Source of the DNA: Folioceros fuciformis
Lineage: Eukaryota; Anthocerotophyta; Anthocerotopsida; Anthocerotales
DNA length: 64,000 bases
Direction of reading: 5' to 3'
Assembly (NCBI GenBank): GCA_049999805.1
Contig: JBNGIO010006336.1
Location: 267,481 to 331,480, forward strand
Part shown: in pieces, positions 63,639 through 64,000 of the stretch
Layout: each line of letters starts with the position of its first letter
Numbering within the stretch: position 1 is the stretch's first letter
Translations under genes and position numbers: made by a program
The notes under the pieces: generated by a model
The model's input: the letters and a program-made list of their open reading frames with translations, nothing else
The model's database searches: none
What the model was told of the DNA's origin: nothing

Positions 63639-64000
63639 CAGTCGACCCTCTGTAAATGTGACCTTCCTAAATGTTATACCTCTATAAATGTTAGAGGTTT
63701 GGATACTCCCTAGTTGGAGAGTAAGGCTAAATGTTATATGTTACTTGTTTTATGAAAATAGACACTCCCAACCACTATAATCCAATTCTATAAATGTTAT
63801 TATGCTTAAAATAGCATGGATAATATAGATATCTAACTTATCCAATCACAATGCAAGACTTGGATGGGCACAAAGCAAGAAAAGGAGTAGGGAGTAAGGG
63901 GGCCCAAAGCAAGGGTGGAAGGAGAGAGCAAGGAGCAAGAAGAAGCAAGGGAGGAAGGGTGGAAGGAGAGAGCAAGCAGCAAGAAGAAACAAGGGAGGAA
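63639..64000. mobile_element. Pogo/Emigrant-like element, left end (partial)
   Basis: A TA dinucleotide (63637-63638) is followed by CAGTCGACCCTCTGTAAATG, then repeated CTATAAATGTTA motifs in the next 60 bp. This resembles the CAGTAAAACCTCTATAAATTA end of plant pogo-type transposons and their Emigrant MITEs, which insert at TA. The right end is outside the window or not recognised, so class (MITE or full element) is open. Confidence 0.5.
63913..64000. repeat. 44 bp purine-rich tandem duplication at window end
   Basis: Units 63913-63956 and 63957-64000 (GGGTGGAAGGAGAGAGCAAG onward) differ at two bases. A partial related unit precedes them. The array may continue past the window. Confidence 0.8.

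Overview
The window is nuclear DNA of a land plant. It carries plant-specific families: a PLS/DYW pentatricopeptide protein, an SPL7-type SBP-box factor, a class III MscS-like channel, an AWPM-19 protein, a plastid acyl-ACP desaturase and an LRR receptor kinase. Genes are close together and most introns are only about 75-130 bp. The PPR protein ends in a DRH-type terminus, not DYW. That variant is known from lineages with U-to-C organelle editing, so a seedless plant (hornwort, lycophyte or fern) is the best guess; the species cannot be fixed from the sequence. Two runs of exactly 100 N mark scaffold joins. Exon models below were built by hand from splice signals, reading phase and family alignment.

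Layout. 0-20 kb: 3' half of an ABCG half-transporter (+); PPR-DYW gene (-); SPL7/CRR1-like copper regulator (-); SmD3 snRNP protein (+); MSL mechanosensitive channel (+); MED30 Mediator subunit (-) and a SOSS-B-like ssDNA-binding protein (+) diverging from a 215 bp spacer; AWPM-19/PM19 membrane protein (-). 20.8-28.8 kb: a complete 34-exon ABCC10/ABCC13-type ABC transporter (-), including a 36 nt intron and a GC-AG intron. 28.8-38.5 kb: a repeat-bearing spacer, an unrecognised two-exon gene, a peptide transporter of SLC15/PEPT type, and a stearoyl-ACP desaturase.

38.5-52.6 kb: a tandem pair of 22-exon SPT5 elongation-factor genes with the same exon plan, split by about 2.5 kb of AT-rich DNA with a 44 bp tandem array. 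The upstream copy has lost a splice acceptor and its C-terminal repeat region is degraded. The downstream copy has 44 coding bases replaced by exactly 44 A, which looks like a consensus error. 53-58 kb: decayed DNA transposons (PIF/Harbinger ORF1 and transposase, convergent; then a Mutator-like transposase). 58.7-62.1 kb: an LRR receptor kinase whose kinase domain looks WAK-like (-). 62.7-64 kb: a 37 bp minisatellite and the start of a pogo/Emigrant-like element.

The genes are mostly unrelated housekeeping or transport genes and form no operon or pathway. The main points of interest are the two spurious gaps, the poly-A replacement, the diverging SPT5 pair, the DRH-terminated PPR protein, the 36 nt and GC-AG introns, and the WAK-like LRR kinase. 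I did not find a convincing new multi-gene system.
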